Positions 1 to 7,980 of a DNA stretch of 38,224 bases are shown here, in pieces. This stretch comes from DAOVVL01 sp965603095. GTDB lineage: Bacteria > Pseudomonadota > Alphaproteobacteria > Rhodospirillales > Magnetovibrionaceae. The stretch is from assembly GCA_965603095.1 (NCBI GenBank), contig CBFDBQ010000016.1:1-38224 (forward strand). The letters run 5' to 3'. Position numbers and translations under genes: made by a program. Below the pieces are notes generated by a model. It was given only the letters and a program-made list of their open reading frames with translations. It made no database searches and was not told where the DNA came from. Within the stretch, counting starts at the first letter, position 1. The number at the start of each line of letters is the position of its first letter.

Positions 1-1
1 A

Positions 2-106
2 TCGCCCCTTGGGATTGCGTTAATGTCGGTGTCTAAACTGGTGGGTGCATTAATTGTTTGGCGCATGATACGCAACCGCGAACAACGCGAAAGCATTAAC
101 GCCTAA
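2..106 (+). CDS. C-terminal fragment of a membrane protein (5' end outside window)
   Basis: An open frame runs from the left edge to a TAA at 104-106 and encodes about 34 residues. It reads as a hydrophobic stretch (ALMSVSKLVGALIVW) followed by a basic, charged tail (RMIRNREQRESINA). That pattern fits a final transmembrane helix with a cytoplasmic tail. The family cannot be named from so little sequence. It converges on the GST-like gene and overlaps that gene's stop codon by 4 bases, which supports both ends being real. It is too short to exclude a chance frame, but composition and the tail-to-tail packing favour a real gene. Confidence 0.5.
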   Translation, partial: SPLGIALMSVSKLVGALIVWRMIRNREQRESINA

Positions 107-765
107 ATCTCATCCATAGATACAACCGCTTTTTCGGCACGCCCGGCATCTGACCAGCTAACCATGGCCGGTATTGCCTGAATTGCATCCATATAGGCGC
201 GTGACACCGCATCGACCGGGGCGGCGTGGGTGGTCAGGCGACAGACCATTGGCGCGAACATGGCGTCGGCGTTGGTAAAGTGGCCAAACAAAAAATCCCC
301 GCCTGATCCGTATTCGCTCCGGCATTGGTTCCAGATGGCGGTCAAGCGCTCGACGTCATCCATTACGCCCGGCTTATCCAGATTAACCCCGGGGTGGGAC
401 GCACGAATATTCATCGGCATATAGGTTCGTAAATTACCAAAGCCCGCGTGCATTTCAGCTGATACCGAACGTGCCATTGCCCGGGCCGCAATATCAGTTG
501 GCCACAGGTTTTTTTCCGGCCACTTATCGGCAAGATATTCAAGTATGGCTAGCGATTCCCAAACTTTTATATGGCCATCAATTAAAAGCGGAACTTTTTT
601 AGTTGGGGAAAATTCAGAAATGGCGTTTTGCCATTCGGGGCCGAAATCACCGAATTCAATTAGTTTTTCATCAAAATCAATTTCCGCAACACGCATGGCC
701 AGCCATGGGCGCAAAGACCAGCTTGAATAGTTCTTGTTACCGATAACTAGTATTGGTTTTGACAT
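103..765 (-). CDS. Glutathione S-transferase-like protein
   Basis: A 220-residue cytoplasmic protein of the GST superfamily, likely to conjugate or isomerise small electrophiles with glutathione. The N-terminal thioredoxin-like domain shows NKNYSSWSLRPWLAMR (residues 10-25), where a Ser of the SSWS motif is the expected thiolate-activating residue. The cis-Pro segment KKVPLLID (57-64) and the ES pair that binds the gamma-glutamyl group (70-71) are present. An all-helical C-terminal domain follows. I chose the ATG at 765, not the upstream one at 795, because GGAG lies about 7 bases before it and family members begin just before the first strand. It lies 100 bases downstream of queF on the same strand and may be read through from that operon or have its own promoter. 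The substrate cannot be inferred. Confidence 0.85.
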   Translation of the reverse strand: MSKPILVIGNKNYSSWSLRPWLAMRVAEIDFDEKLIEFGDFGPEWQNAISEFSPTKKVPLLIDGHIKVWESLAILEYLADKWPEKNLWPTDIAARAMARSVSAEMHAGFGNLRTYMPMNIRASHPGVNLDKPGVMDDVERLTAIWNQCRSEYGSGGDFLFGHFTNADAMFAPMVCRLTTHAAPVDAVSRAYMDAIQAIPAMVSWSDAGRAEKAVVSMDEI

Positions 766-865
766 TTTAATTCTCCGCATGATTTTTGGTTGCATAAATT
801 ATTTAGCAAACTCGTTCGCGCGTCCACAATAACATTGCAACGGTACAATTATTTTGTGCTGAATT

Positions 866-1339
866 TTAGCCGCGCCCACGATAGGGCGCTACGCCCTGTT
901 CTGGTACCCACACGCCTTTGGGTGCAGGGCCAGTTTGATAAAACACATCTATGGGTATGCCGCCGCGCGGATACCAGTATCCACCAATGCGTAACCATTT
1001 AGGTTTAGTCGCTTTGATAATTTTTTCGGCAATAGAAATTGTGCAGTCTTCGTGAAATGCACCATGATTGCGAAATGATGTGAGGTACAGTTTTAAAGAT
1101 TTGCTTTCGACAATTTTTTTCAGAGGTACATAATCAATTACCAAATGGGCAAAATCCGGCTGGCCGGTTATGGGGCAAAGGGAGGTAAATTCAGGCGCGG
1201 CAAAACGTATCATGTAATCAAGCTTGCCCTTGGGGTTGGCAACGGTTTCCAATACTGCCGCATCCGGGTTTTTAGGAATGGGGGCATCACTGCCCAGTTG
1301 GCCCAAGCTCTTTTTGGGGGTTTCTTTTTTCATTGTCAT
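866..1339 (-). CDS. queF: NADPH-dependent 7-cyano-7-deazaguanine reductase (preQ0 reductase)
   Basis: QueF reduces the nitrile of preQ0 to preQ1 in queuosine synthesis, using two NADPH. The protein has 157 residues, which is the short single-domain class. The catalytic Cys55 lies in FTSLCPITGQPDFAH, which also supplies the acid Asp62. The family signature follows as VESKSLKLYLTSFRNHG, with the substrate-binding Glu78. Its start shares ATGA with the tgt stop, so the two are translationally coupled; an in-frame ATG two codons later is an alternative start. It is the last gene of a queA-tgt-queF transcript, although its product acts before Tgt in the pathway. Confidence 0.96.
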   Translation of the reverse strand: MTMKKETPKKSLGQLGSDAPIPKNPDAAVLETVANPKGKLDYMIRFAAPEFTSLCPITGQPDFAHLVIDYVPLKKIVESKSLKLYLTSFRNHGAFHEDCTISIAEKIIKATKPKWLRIGGYWYPRGGIPIDVFYQTGPAPKGVWVPEQGVAPYRGRG

Positions 1340-2463
1340 AATTCCTCAATATCCCCAAGCTCTTGGGTTTTATGAAATTCATCGGCAAATCCATCCAATG
1401 TTCCGGCTTCAATGGCGCCTCTTAGGCCCGCCATTAATACCTGATAATAGTGCAGGTTGTGCCATGTCAAAAGGGTTGCGCCAAGTATTTCATCTGACCT
1501 AACCAAATGGCGCAGATAAGCGCGGGAATAGCTGCTGCATGCCGGGCAGGCGCAGGTTTCGTCCAACGGCCTGCCATCATCTTTGTGTCGGGAGTTTCTT
1601 AAATTAACCGTTCCCCGCCTTGTAAATGCTTGTGCGGTGCGCCCCGATCTGGTCGGTAGCACGCAATCAAACATATCAATTCCCCGCATTACCGCACCCA
1701 CAATGTCCTCTGGTTTGCCAACACCCATTAGGTAGCGCGGTCTGTCATTGGGCAAATGCGGTACGGTCACGTCAAGGGCCGCAAACATTTTTTCCCGGCC
1801 TTCACCAACCGCAAGCCCACCCACGGCATAACCATCAAACCCAATATCTATAAGTGCTTTTGCGTTTTGTTCGCGCAGGTCCGCATGCACGCCGCCTTGA
1901 TTAATGCCAAATAATGCATGGCCGGGGCGTTTAATAAATGCATCTTTTGAGCGCTGGGCCCAACGCACGGAAAGCTCAGACGCGCGCAGAACCTCGTCCT
2001 TTTCACATGGATATGGTGGGCATTCATCAAAGCACATTGTTATATCGGCACCCAATAAATGCTGTACCTCAACTGAGCGTTCGGGCGTTAGGGTGTGGTA
2101 AGAGCCATCAATATGGCTTCTAAAGGTAACGCCGTTTTCATCAAGCTTCCTTAGTTCAGATAGGCTCATAACCTGATAGCCGCCACTGTCGGTCAATATG
2201 GGGCCAGACCAGTTCATAAATTTATGCAATCCCCCAAGCGCAGCAATTCGCTCAGCACCCGGGCGCAACATTAAATGATAGGTATTTCCCAAAATTATTT
2301 CAGCGCCGGTTTGGGCAACATTTTCCGGCAGCATTGCTTTTACCGTGGCCGCAGTCCCAACCGGCATAAAAGCAGGGGTGTTGACGACACCGTGCGCTAG
2401 CTCAAGCTTTCCCCGCCGGGCCTTGCCGTTGGTTGCGGATATTTCAAATTTAATGTTGCTCAT
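1336..2463 (-). CDS. tgt: tRNA-guanine transglycosylase
   Basis: Tgt exchanges guanine-34 for preQ1 in tRNAs with GUN anticodons (Tyr, His, Asn, Asp). At 375 residues it has normal bacterial length. The general acid/base Asp92 is in TDSGGYQ and the nucleophile Asp266 is in GIDMFDCVLPTRSGR. The structural zinc site is complete: Cys304, Cys306 and Cys309 in CACPAC, and His335 in TWHNLHYY. The start overlaps the queA stop and the stop overlaps the queF start, each through ATGA, so the three genes look translated as one coupled unit. Confidence 0.98.
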   Translation of the reverse strand: MSNIKFEISATNGKARRGKLELAHGVVNTPAFMPVGTAATVKAMLPENVAQTGAEIILGNTYHLMLRPGAERIAALGGLHKFMNWSGPILTDSGGYQVMSLSELRKLDENGVTFRSHIDGSYHTLTPERSVEVQHLLGADITMCFDECPPYPCEKDEVLRASELSVRWAQRSKDAFIKRPGHALFGINQGGVHADLREQNAKALIDIGFDGYAVGGLAVGEGREKMFAALDVTVPHLPNDRPRYLMGVGKPEDIVGAVMRGIDMFDCVLPTRSGRTAQAFTRRGTVNLRNSRHKDDGRPLDETCACPACSSYSRAYLRHLVRSDEILGATLLTWHNLHYYQVLMAGLRGAIEAGTLDGFADEFHKTQELGDIEEL

Positions 2464-3509
2464 TTTGTTCTTTCTAACAGACAGGCATCACCATAAGAAT
2501 AAAAACGAAATTTATTTTTTATGGCATGGCCATAAAGTACCTGCATATATTCAAACCCGGCAAATGCAGAAACTAGCATAAACAGTGTTGATTTTGGCAG
2601 GTGAAAATTAGTCATCAGCATATCAACTATTTTAAAATTATACCCCGGCGTAATGAAAATATCTGTTTCGCCAGAAAATGGCATTAGTGTGCCATCAGGC
2701 ATGGCCGCGCTTTCCAACAGACGTAGCGACGTTGTGCCAATAGCTACAACTCGGCCACCATTTGCTTTGGCCGCATTTATTTCATTTGCCGCTTGGGAGC
2801 TAATTTCGCCCCATTCGGCATGCATTTTATGATCATTAGTATCATCGGTTTTTACCGGTAAAAAAGTTCCAGCCCCCACATGAAGGGTCAGGCGAACATG
2901 TCCTATGCCGCGCTCTTTTAATGATGTCATTAGTTCGGGCGTAAAATGTAAACCAGCAGTGGGTGCGGCAACCGCACCGGGATTATTTGCAAACATTGTT
3001 TGATAATCTGAATTATCTTTTTCATCGGCTAAATTTTCACGTTTAATATATGGTGGCAATGGCATGGCGGCAGTTTGTTCTAATGCGGTCAAAAAATCAG
3101 ACCCACCAATATTAAAACGCAGCACGGTTTCACCACCGTCTAGCTTTTCCATTACCTCTGCATCAAGGGCCTTTGAAAAAATAATTTTGTCACCAATTTT
3201 TAATTTTTTAGCCGGACGGGCAAAAGCATGCCATGTATCTGACCCCACATCGGTAGTGGCATTTTTATGTAGGGTAATTTCAATTCCGGCTTCGCCACGC
3301 TTTCCTTTTAATCGCGCCGGGATAACCCGGGTATCGTTGAACACGCATATGTCACCGGGCGCCAAAAGACTTGCCAGTTGGCTGACGGGTTGCTCGGAAA
3401 ATTCATCTTGTGAGCGGCCATAAAGAAGGCGCGACGCATCGCGCGGCACCATTGGGCGTTGGGCGATTAGGCCTTCCGGTAAATTAAAATTAAAAAGCTC
3501 AACCTTCAT
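2460..3509 (-). CDS. queA: S-adenosylmethionine:tRNA ribosyltransferase-isomerase
   Basis: QueA transfers and rearranges the ribosyl group of SAM onto preQ1-modified tRNA to give epoxyqueuosine. The protein is 349 residues from the ATG at 3509 (MKVELFNFNLPEG), which matches the family N-terminus; an upstream in-frame start at 3569 would add 20 residues unlike the family. Visible signatures are LIAQRP followed by RDASRLL, VFNDTRVIPARLKG, AAPTAGLHFTPEL and HVGAGTFLPVK. It is the first gene of the queuosine operon. The 243-base gap to the divergent cyclase gene must hold its promoter, but I see no convincing -35/-10 pair or preQ1 riboswitch there. A weak AAGAGAA lies upstream of the start. Confidence 0.96.
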   Translation of the reverse strand: MKVELFNFNLPEGLIAQRPMVPRDASRLLYGRSQDEFSEQPVSQLASLLAPGDICVFNDTRVIPARLKGKRGEAGIEITLHKNATTDVGSDTWHAFARPAKKLKIGDKIIFSKALDAEVMEKLDGGETVLRFNIGGSDFLTALEQTAAMPLPPYIKRENLADEKDNSDYQTMFANNPGAVAAPTAGLHFTPELMTSLKERGIGHVRLTLHVGAGTFLPVKTDDTNDHKMHAEWGEISSQAANEINAAKANGGRVVAIGTTSLRLLESAAMPDGTLMPFSGETDIFITPGYNFKIVDMLMTNFHLPKSTLFMLVSAFAGFEYMQVLYGHAIKNKFRFYSYGDACLLERTK

Positions 3510-3752
3510 GGGCGACGTGTTCTCTTGGGCTTTTGATATAAAAAAATTGGCTCGTGGATGATAATGCAAGTCTTATTGGGCGCAGAATGTAGGGAAAATA
3601 CTATCTTTTGGCAAATTCGACTGCAAAATGTATAACTTAGACACAGCGGGTTTGGGGCGAGCGCGTATTTGGTCATTTTAAGATGGGTTAATTGACTTGT
3701 TTTGGCCAATAAATTTGCATGACAAATATAAAAAGAAAGCGTTCCAAGGGAA

Positions 3753-5747
3753 ATGGCCTCAAAAAAAGAAGAAATTACATTTGAATTATTGGTCATGACC
3801 GATGGCAAATGGCGTACGCATAACGTTTATACTGCCGATAAAATTAATATCGCCATGGGCGATGCGAAATCCCTGCAAAATATATCAACAACTCAATCGG
3901 TGAAATTAGTTAAAGAGTTTTATGATGAAGAAAGCGGCAACATTCGCCAGCGCACCATGTATGAAAGCGAACCGCCAAAAGAAGACACGCCAAAACCGCC
4001 ACCAGCCAAAACAGCAAATGAGCCTGAAGCAAAAAAACCAACAGCTGGGTTTGAGATGCCTCGTTCTTATGGCCCGCGCCATATAGCTGCGCCAGACATT
4101 AATAAAGGCAAGCAAAATTTAAAAAGCACAGTAAAAAATGAACCCCTAGATAAGCCTCGGCGCATTTCTGGGTTTATGATTTTTGTGCAAGTTATGTTTG
4201 CCCTGATGATATCTTTGGCCGCGGCAATTATTGTAACCACCATTGCATCGCAAATACTAAAAGACGTTGTACGTGTTTCCATGATGTCAAAAGACGACAT
4301 TCTTGTGGGAATATTTATTTTGGTTTTTGTTATAGGGTCGGTAACGCTTATTATCAGAATATTCTCTCGCACTAGGCGTGCAATCAGCAACACCGTTGAA
4401 AGAGATGATTATACCTCTGCGGAACAATCTAATTTAGAAAATAATCCTGCAACGCAAAGGCATGATCCTCGACTGTATTTGCCCGCTGAAGCAATGGCAG
4501 AAATGAAACAATCGTATATCCCATTGGCGGAAACTAACAATGAAGCTGACGATAAAGACAATGAAGCTGACGATAAAGACAATAAAGATGATAAAAATAT
4601 CGATGGCCCATCGCCCAGCGTATCAGGGATAATCAAAAATGATGAAAAGATAGAACCGCTCCCAGCTGAGGTTATTACAACTATCAAACAAATTGATAAA
4701 TTTGTAATAACCTCACTAAAGGCACTTGAAGGCGGAATGTCCGGGTCCGACCCTTATGCCTCGTTCGGGGTTTCTCTTTATATGATTGGTGCCGCGCATG
4801 CGCTTTGCCAAGAAAGCAATATAAAACAAGATTTTCATAGCGAAGTGCTTGGCGAATGTTTGCGTGCAATTGGCCTTAGTCAGGACCGTATTAATTATCT
4901 TATTGGGCACTCTGATGAATATTTGGTATCTGATCTTAGATATTTACAGATGTATCAGGTTGGTCGCAGTGCCATGGGAATATGGCTTGAATCTGGAATT
5001 GGCGCCCAAGAGGCATTTGCAATGTCTTATGAAAATTGGATTAAGCCTAGGCCAAAACCAACCTCTGCTCCGCCGGTAATTGTATTGTTTACAGATATCG
5101 CTGGTTCAACCGCCATGACACAAGAACGCGGCGATGAAGGAGCGCAGGAAATTGTTCGTGAACACAACCGAATTGTGCGCGAAGCATTGGGTGTTTTTCA
5201 GGGACGCGAAGTTAAGCATACGGGCGATGGGATAATGGCATCGTTTAGTACCGGGGTTAACGGGGTCGAAGCTGCAATTGATATGCAGAGAAAGGTAAAG
5301 GCAATGGTTGAGGGAAATCCCAACCTGCCGTTGCAGCTTAAAATTGGTATTAATGTTGGTGAGCCCATTTCAGAAGACAACGACCTATTCGGTAGTACGG
5401 TTCAATTAGCGGCACGAATTGTGGACAAGGCGGCAGCTGGTGAAATACTTATTTCCGAAGCGGTGCGTGGCCTGACCCAAGGCAAAAAAATACCCTTTGA
5501 AAAGCACGATGAATTTGAAATGAAGGGTTTTGAACACCTCATAGCAACCTATCGGGTTGTGTGGGAAAAGGTTCCAGCAGAACCAGATGCCGAGCCAGGC
5601 TCCGGACCAGAGGCTAAGTCGGAAGTTGAGGCAGGGCCTGCCCTGGCCCCCGATCATGTTGATATGCCCGCAGAAAAGGCGGAAAACAAAGAATCTCCGG
5701 AACTAGACCCCAAAAGCCCAGAAGATAAAAAAGAAGATAAATCTTAA
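3753..5747 (+). CDS. Membrane-anchored class III adenylate/guanylate cyclase
   Basis: A 664-residue protein. Residues 1-135 are soluble, and 75-97 of these are Pro/Lys/Glu rich. Two membrane helices follow at about 141-168 and 184-204, separated by a short loop. Next comes an acidic linker containing a tandem repeat (264-277), then an uncharacterised helical segment (305-430), the cyclase domain (440-605) and a Pro/Glu/Lys-rich tail. Metal aspartates Asp448 (LFTDIAGST) and Asp492 (HTGDG) are present. Lys488 and Asp544 (NDLFGSTVQLAARI) match the adenine-specifying pair, so cAMP is the likelier product. The transition-state Arg555 is kept, but Gln551 replaces the usual Asn, a variant I recall from alphaproteobacterial cyclases. 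The start is uncertain: AAGGG sits only two bases upstream. The gene stands alone with a candidate terminator after it. The activating signal is unknown. Confidence 0.88.
   Translation: MASKKEEITFELLVMTDGKWRTHNVYTADKINIAMGDAKSLQNISTTQSVKLVKEFYDEESGNIRQRTMYESEPPKEDTPKPPPAKTANEPEAKKPTAGFEMPRSYGPRHIAAPDINKGKQNLKSTVKNEPLDKPRRISGFMIFVQVMFALMISLAAAIIVTTIASQILKDVVRVSMMSKDDILVGIFILVFVIGSVTLIIRIFSRTRRAISNTVERDDYTSAEQSNLENNPATQRHDPRLYLPAEAMAEMKQSYIPLAETNNEADDKDNEADDKDNKDDKNIDGPSPSVSGIIKNDEKIEPLPAEVITTIKQIDKFVITSLKALEGGMSGSDPYASFGVSLYMIGAAHALCQESNIKQDFHSEVLGECLRAIGLSQDRINYLIGHSDEYLVSDLRYLQMYQVGRSAMGIWLESGIGAQEAFAMSYENWIKPRPKPTSAPPVIVLFTDIAGSTAMTQERGDEGAQEIVREHNRIVREALGVFQGREVKHTGDGIMASFSTGVNGVEAAIDMQRKVKAMVEGNPNLPLQLKIGINVGEPISEDNDLFGSTVQLAARIVDKAAAGEILISEAVRGLTQGKKIPFEKHDEFEMKGFEHLIATYRVVWEKVPAEPDAEPGSGPEAKSEVEAGPALAPDHVDMPAEKAENKESPELDPKSPEDKKEDKS
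4539..4580 (+). repeat. Two exact tandem copies of a 21-base unit inside the cyclase gene
   Basis: Positions 4539-4559 and 4560-4580 are identical and in frame. They encode two copies of NEADDKD in the acidic linker after the second membrane helix. A third, degenerate unit (NKDDKN) follows. Because the unit is a multiple of three, copy-number change would lengthen or shorten the linker without breaking the frame. Confidence 0.9.
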
Positions 5748-5783
5748 TAACATGTTGTAATTGTTGATTTTAATGCAATTGCG

Positions 5784-5805
5784 ACAGTAGCTTGGCTGTT
5801 TTTTT
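5784..5805 (+). terminator. Candidate rho-independent terminator after the cyclase gene
   Basis: A short stem ACAGT / GCTGT (one G-U pair) with loop AGCTTG runs directly into seven T residues (5799-5805), 37 bases after the cyclase stop. The stem is weak at 5 bp, so this is a plausible but not strong terminator. Confidence 0.42.
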
Positions 5806-5837
5806 CTCATTTCTAGTTATTGTGGCCTCAGATGTCG

Positions 5838-5865
5838 TTGACTTGGGGGCCAAAGCGGCTATATT
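5838..5865 (+). promoter_or_regulatory. Candidate sigma-70-type promoter for rplU-rpmA
   Basis: TTGACT at 5838-5843 and TATATT at 5860-5865 are separated by 16 bases, close to consensus, and lie about 145 bases upstream of the rplU start. The implied leader of roughly 140 nucleotides contains a small perfect hairpin, GCGCC-acag-GGCGC, at 5966-5979. Whether the leader is regulatory is unknown. Confidence 0.5.
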
Positions 5866-6009
5866 GCCGCGACTTTCCGGGGTTTTATGCATCGGTTAGG
5901 TAATGGATAAAGCGCGCAGCCCGAGGCCGCAATTTTTAAAGTCCGTCCCCATTTATTGAGGGTCGGCGCCACAGGGCGCGATATTGAAAATAAAAAGAGA
6001 GCAAAACCA

Positions 6010-6495
6010 ATGTTTGCAGTAATTAAAACCGGCGGTAAGCAATACCGTGTTAGCGAAAACGACGTTTTCGTTGTCGAAAAATTGCAAGGCGACGCCGGCG
6101 CCATGATTGAATTTAAAGAAGTGCTGATTTTAGGCGAAGAAGGCAAGGCCCCAACCGTTGGTGCGCCGTTTGTTGATAAGGCTTCTGTTTTTGGCGAAGT
6201 TGTGCGCCAAACTCGTGGCGACAAGATTATTGTTTTCAAGAAAAAACGCCGCCAGAACTATCGCCGCAAGGCAGGCCATCGTCAGGATTTGACGTTGGTG
6301 AAAATTGTAGCAATCAGCCCAACTGGAACAAAGCCTGCGGCTAAAAAAGCAGCAGTGAAAAAAGAAGAGCCAGTAAAGGCAAAAGCTGAAACAAAACCAG
6401 TAGCGAAGAAAACCGCTGCTAAAAAAGCCCCAGCAAAAAAGGCGGCCGCTAAAAAAGCGCCAGCCAAAAAAGCTGCGGCAAAGAAAAAATCTTAA
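6010..6495 (+). CDS. rplU: 50S ribosomal protein L21 with a Lys/Ala-rich C-terminal extension
   Basis: Residues 1 to about 103 are canonical L21, from MFAVIKTGGKQYRV through KKKRRQNYRRKAGHRQ to LTLVKIVAI. About 58 further residues follow, made of AKK, APAKKA and AAAKK units like histone H1 tails, giving 161 residues in total. Alphaproteobacterial L21 proteins often carry such basic tails, which may bind rRNA or DNA. The ATG at 6010 is chosen because it starts the conserved domain and follows a purine-rich GAGAG; an upstream in-frame start at 5956 would add unrelated residues. It is followed after 15 bases by rpmA, the usual pairing. Confidence 0.97.
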   Translation: MFAVIKTGGKQYRVSENDVFVVEKLQGDAGAMIEFKEVLILGEEGKAPTVGAPFVDKASVFGEVVRQTRGDKIIVFKKKRRQNYRRKAGHRQDLTLVKIVAISPTGTKPAAKKAAVKKEEPVKAKAETKPVAKKTAAKKAPAKKAAAKKAPAKKAAAKKKS

Positions 6496-6510
6496 AGGAG
6501 TACTTGAACC

Positions 6511-6765
6511 ATGGCACATAAAAAAGCAGGTGGCAGCTCCCGTAACGGTCGCGATACAGCAGGCCGCCGCCTTGGTGTGAAAAAATTTGGTGGCGAAGTT
6601 GTCATTCCCGGTAACATCATCATTCGTCAGCGTGGCACCAAATACCACCCCGGCGATAATGTTGGCATCGGCAAAGACCATACAATTTTCGCCCTCATTG
6701 AAGGCGTAGTTGCCTTCCGTGAAAAGAAGGGCAAGATGATCGTGGGTGTGCAGCCGGCTGCGTAA
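6511..6765 (+). CDS. rpmA: 50S ribosomal protein L27
   Basis: An 84-residue protein with the classic start MAHKKAGGSSRNGRDT and the core HPGDNVGIGKDHTIFA. The N-terminal tail of L27 reaches the peptidyl-transferase centre. No Firmicutes-type cleavable N-terminal extension is present, as expected for Proteobacteria. A strong AAAGGAG at 6494-6500 lies 10 bases before the ATG. It is co-transcribed with rplU and ended by the strong terminator just downstream. Confidence 0.98.
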   Translation: MAHKKAGGSSRNGRDTAGRRLGVKKFGGEVVIPGNIIIRQRGTKYHPGDNVGIGKDHTIFALIEGVVAFREKKGKMIVGVQPAA

Positions 6766-6799
6766 CAATACGCTTAGGGCTCGCTTCCATAAATATGTT

Positions 6800-6833
6800 A
6801 AAAAAGGAATGGCGGGTGCCGTTCCTTTTTTTT
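6800..6833 (+). terminator. Strong rho-independent terminator after rpmA
   Basis: GGAATGGC pairs with GCCGTTCC (one T-G pair) around loop GGGT. The stem is preceded by six A residues and followed by eight T residues (6826-6833). The A-run and T-run can extend the stem. It separates the ribosomal-protein transcript from obgE. Confidence 0.88.
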
Positions 6834-6857
6834 GGCCTTTTTTATGTCCTTGTTTTT

Positions 6858-6874
6858 GGTCTTTTTTTAAGACC
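6858..6874. repeat. Small inverted repeat upstream of obgE
   Basis: GGTCTT and AAGACC flank five T residues, a perfect 6-bp stem 27 bases before the obgE ATG and just past the rpmA terminator. It may be an operator, a 5'-leader hairpin or chance in a T-rich stretch. Confidence 0.3.
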
Positions 6875-6900
6875 CTTTATGTATACCGCTGGAGCGGAAA

Positions 6901-7980
6901 ATGAAATTTCTTGACGAAGCAAAAATTTTTGTAAAAAGCGGTGACGGCGGTGCTGGATGTATGTCCATGCGCCGTGAAGCCTTTGTCGAATTCGGCGGCC
7001 CCGATGGTGGTGATGGTGGGCGCGGTGGTGCAATCATTATTGAATGCGTGAATGGCTTAAACACCCTTATTGATTTTCGTTATCGCCAACATTTCAAGGC
7101 CGAACGTGGGCATCATGGCATGGGCAAAGATCGCTTTGGTGCCAAGGGCAAGGATCTGGTTATAAAGGTTCCTGCCGGTACACAAATATTGGCCGAAGAC
7201 AAAGAAACATTATTGGCCGATATGACCACCGTTGGTCAGGAAACGGTTTTGCTGGCAGGTGGTGATGGCGGTTTTGGTAACGCGAGATTTAAATCATCAA
7301 CCAACCGCGCACCACGCCGCGCCGACCCCGGACATGGCGGTTCTGAAATGTGGTTGTGGTTACGCCTAAAGCTTATTGCCGATATTGGCTTGGTTGGGCT
7401 TCCCAACGCCGGTAAATCAACATTTATTTCTGTCGTTTCTAGGGCCAAGCCTAAAATTGCCGATTACCCTTTTACAACACTTCATCCCAATCTGGGCGTG
7501 ATTAGAAACAACAATAGGGAAATGGTTATGGCCGATGTTCCGGGCCTTATTCAGGGCGCACACGAAGGCGCAGGTCTGGGCACAAGGTTTCTTGGTCATG
7601 TGGAGCGTTGCGGCGCAATTTTGCATTTGGTTGATGGCACCGCTGATGATGTTGCCGAAAACTACCGCATTGTCAGGAATGAACTGGATGCCTATGGCGG
7701 TGCCCTGACCGATAAACAAGAAATAGTAGCACTTAATAAATGCGACGCCCTGATAGAAGAAATTATTGATGAAAACGTCAAAGCGCTGGAAGATGCCTGT
7801 GGTAAAAAGGTTTATGCCATATCTGGCGCCGCCGGGATGGGCGTGGAATCTTTGATGGAAGTGTTATTTTCAGCCGTTATTGAAGCCCGCGAAGAGGAAA
7901 ACAGGCTTGCGGCTGAACAGTTTGCTGATAACGTTTCTCATGCGGATGCCGATAGCAATGAAGAGGATGGGGGGCTATGA
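6901..7980 (+). CDS. obgE: Obg family GTPase
   Basis: ObgE/CgtA is an essential GTPase that binds the 50S subunit and links ribosome assembly to growth state. The 359-residue protein has the glycine-rich Obg fold (about 1-158, with GGPDGGDGGRGG), then a G domain. In the G domain, G1 is GLPNAGKS (166-173), the switch II motif is DVPG (212-215), G4 is NKCD (279-282) and G5 is SGAAGMG. The C-terminal tail (about 330-359) is short and acidic, as usual for the family. GGAG at 6891-6894 lies six bases before the ATG. The stop shares ATGA with the proB start, so the two genes are coupled. Confidence 0.97.
   Translation: MKFLDEAKIFVKSGDGGAGCMSMRREAFVEFGGPDGGDGGRGGAIIIECVNGLNTLIDFRYRQHFKAERGHHGMGKDRFGAKGKDLVIKVPAGTQILAEDKETLLADMTTVGQETVLLAGGDGGFGNARFKSSTNRAPRRADPGHGGSEMWLWLRLKLIADIGLVGLPNAGKSTFISVVSRAKPKIADYPFTTLHPNLGVIRNNNREMVMADVPGLIQGAHEGAGLGTRFLGHVERCGAILHLVDGTADDVAENYRIVRNELDAYGGALTDKQEIVALNKCDALIEEIIDENVKALEDACGKKVYAISGAAGMGVESLMEVLFSAVIEAREEENRLAAEQFADNVSHADADSNEEDGGL

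Noticed and set aside
3510..3752. preQ1 riboswitch upstream of queA
   Set aside because: No recognisable compact aptamer with an A-rich tail was found, and such riboswitches are not expected before alphaproteobacterial queA.
5956..6009. Longer rplU reading from 5956
   Set aside because: The extra 18 residues do not match L21, and the conserved start with a purine-rich site is at 6010.
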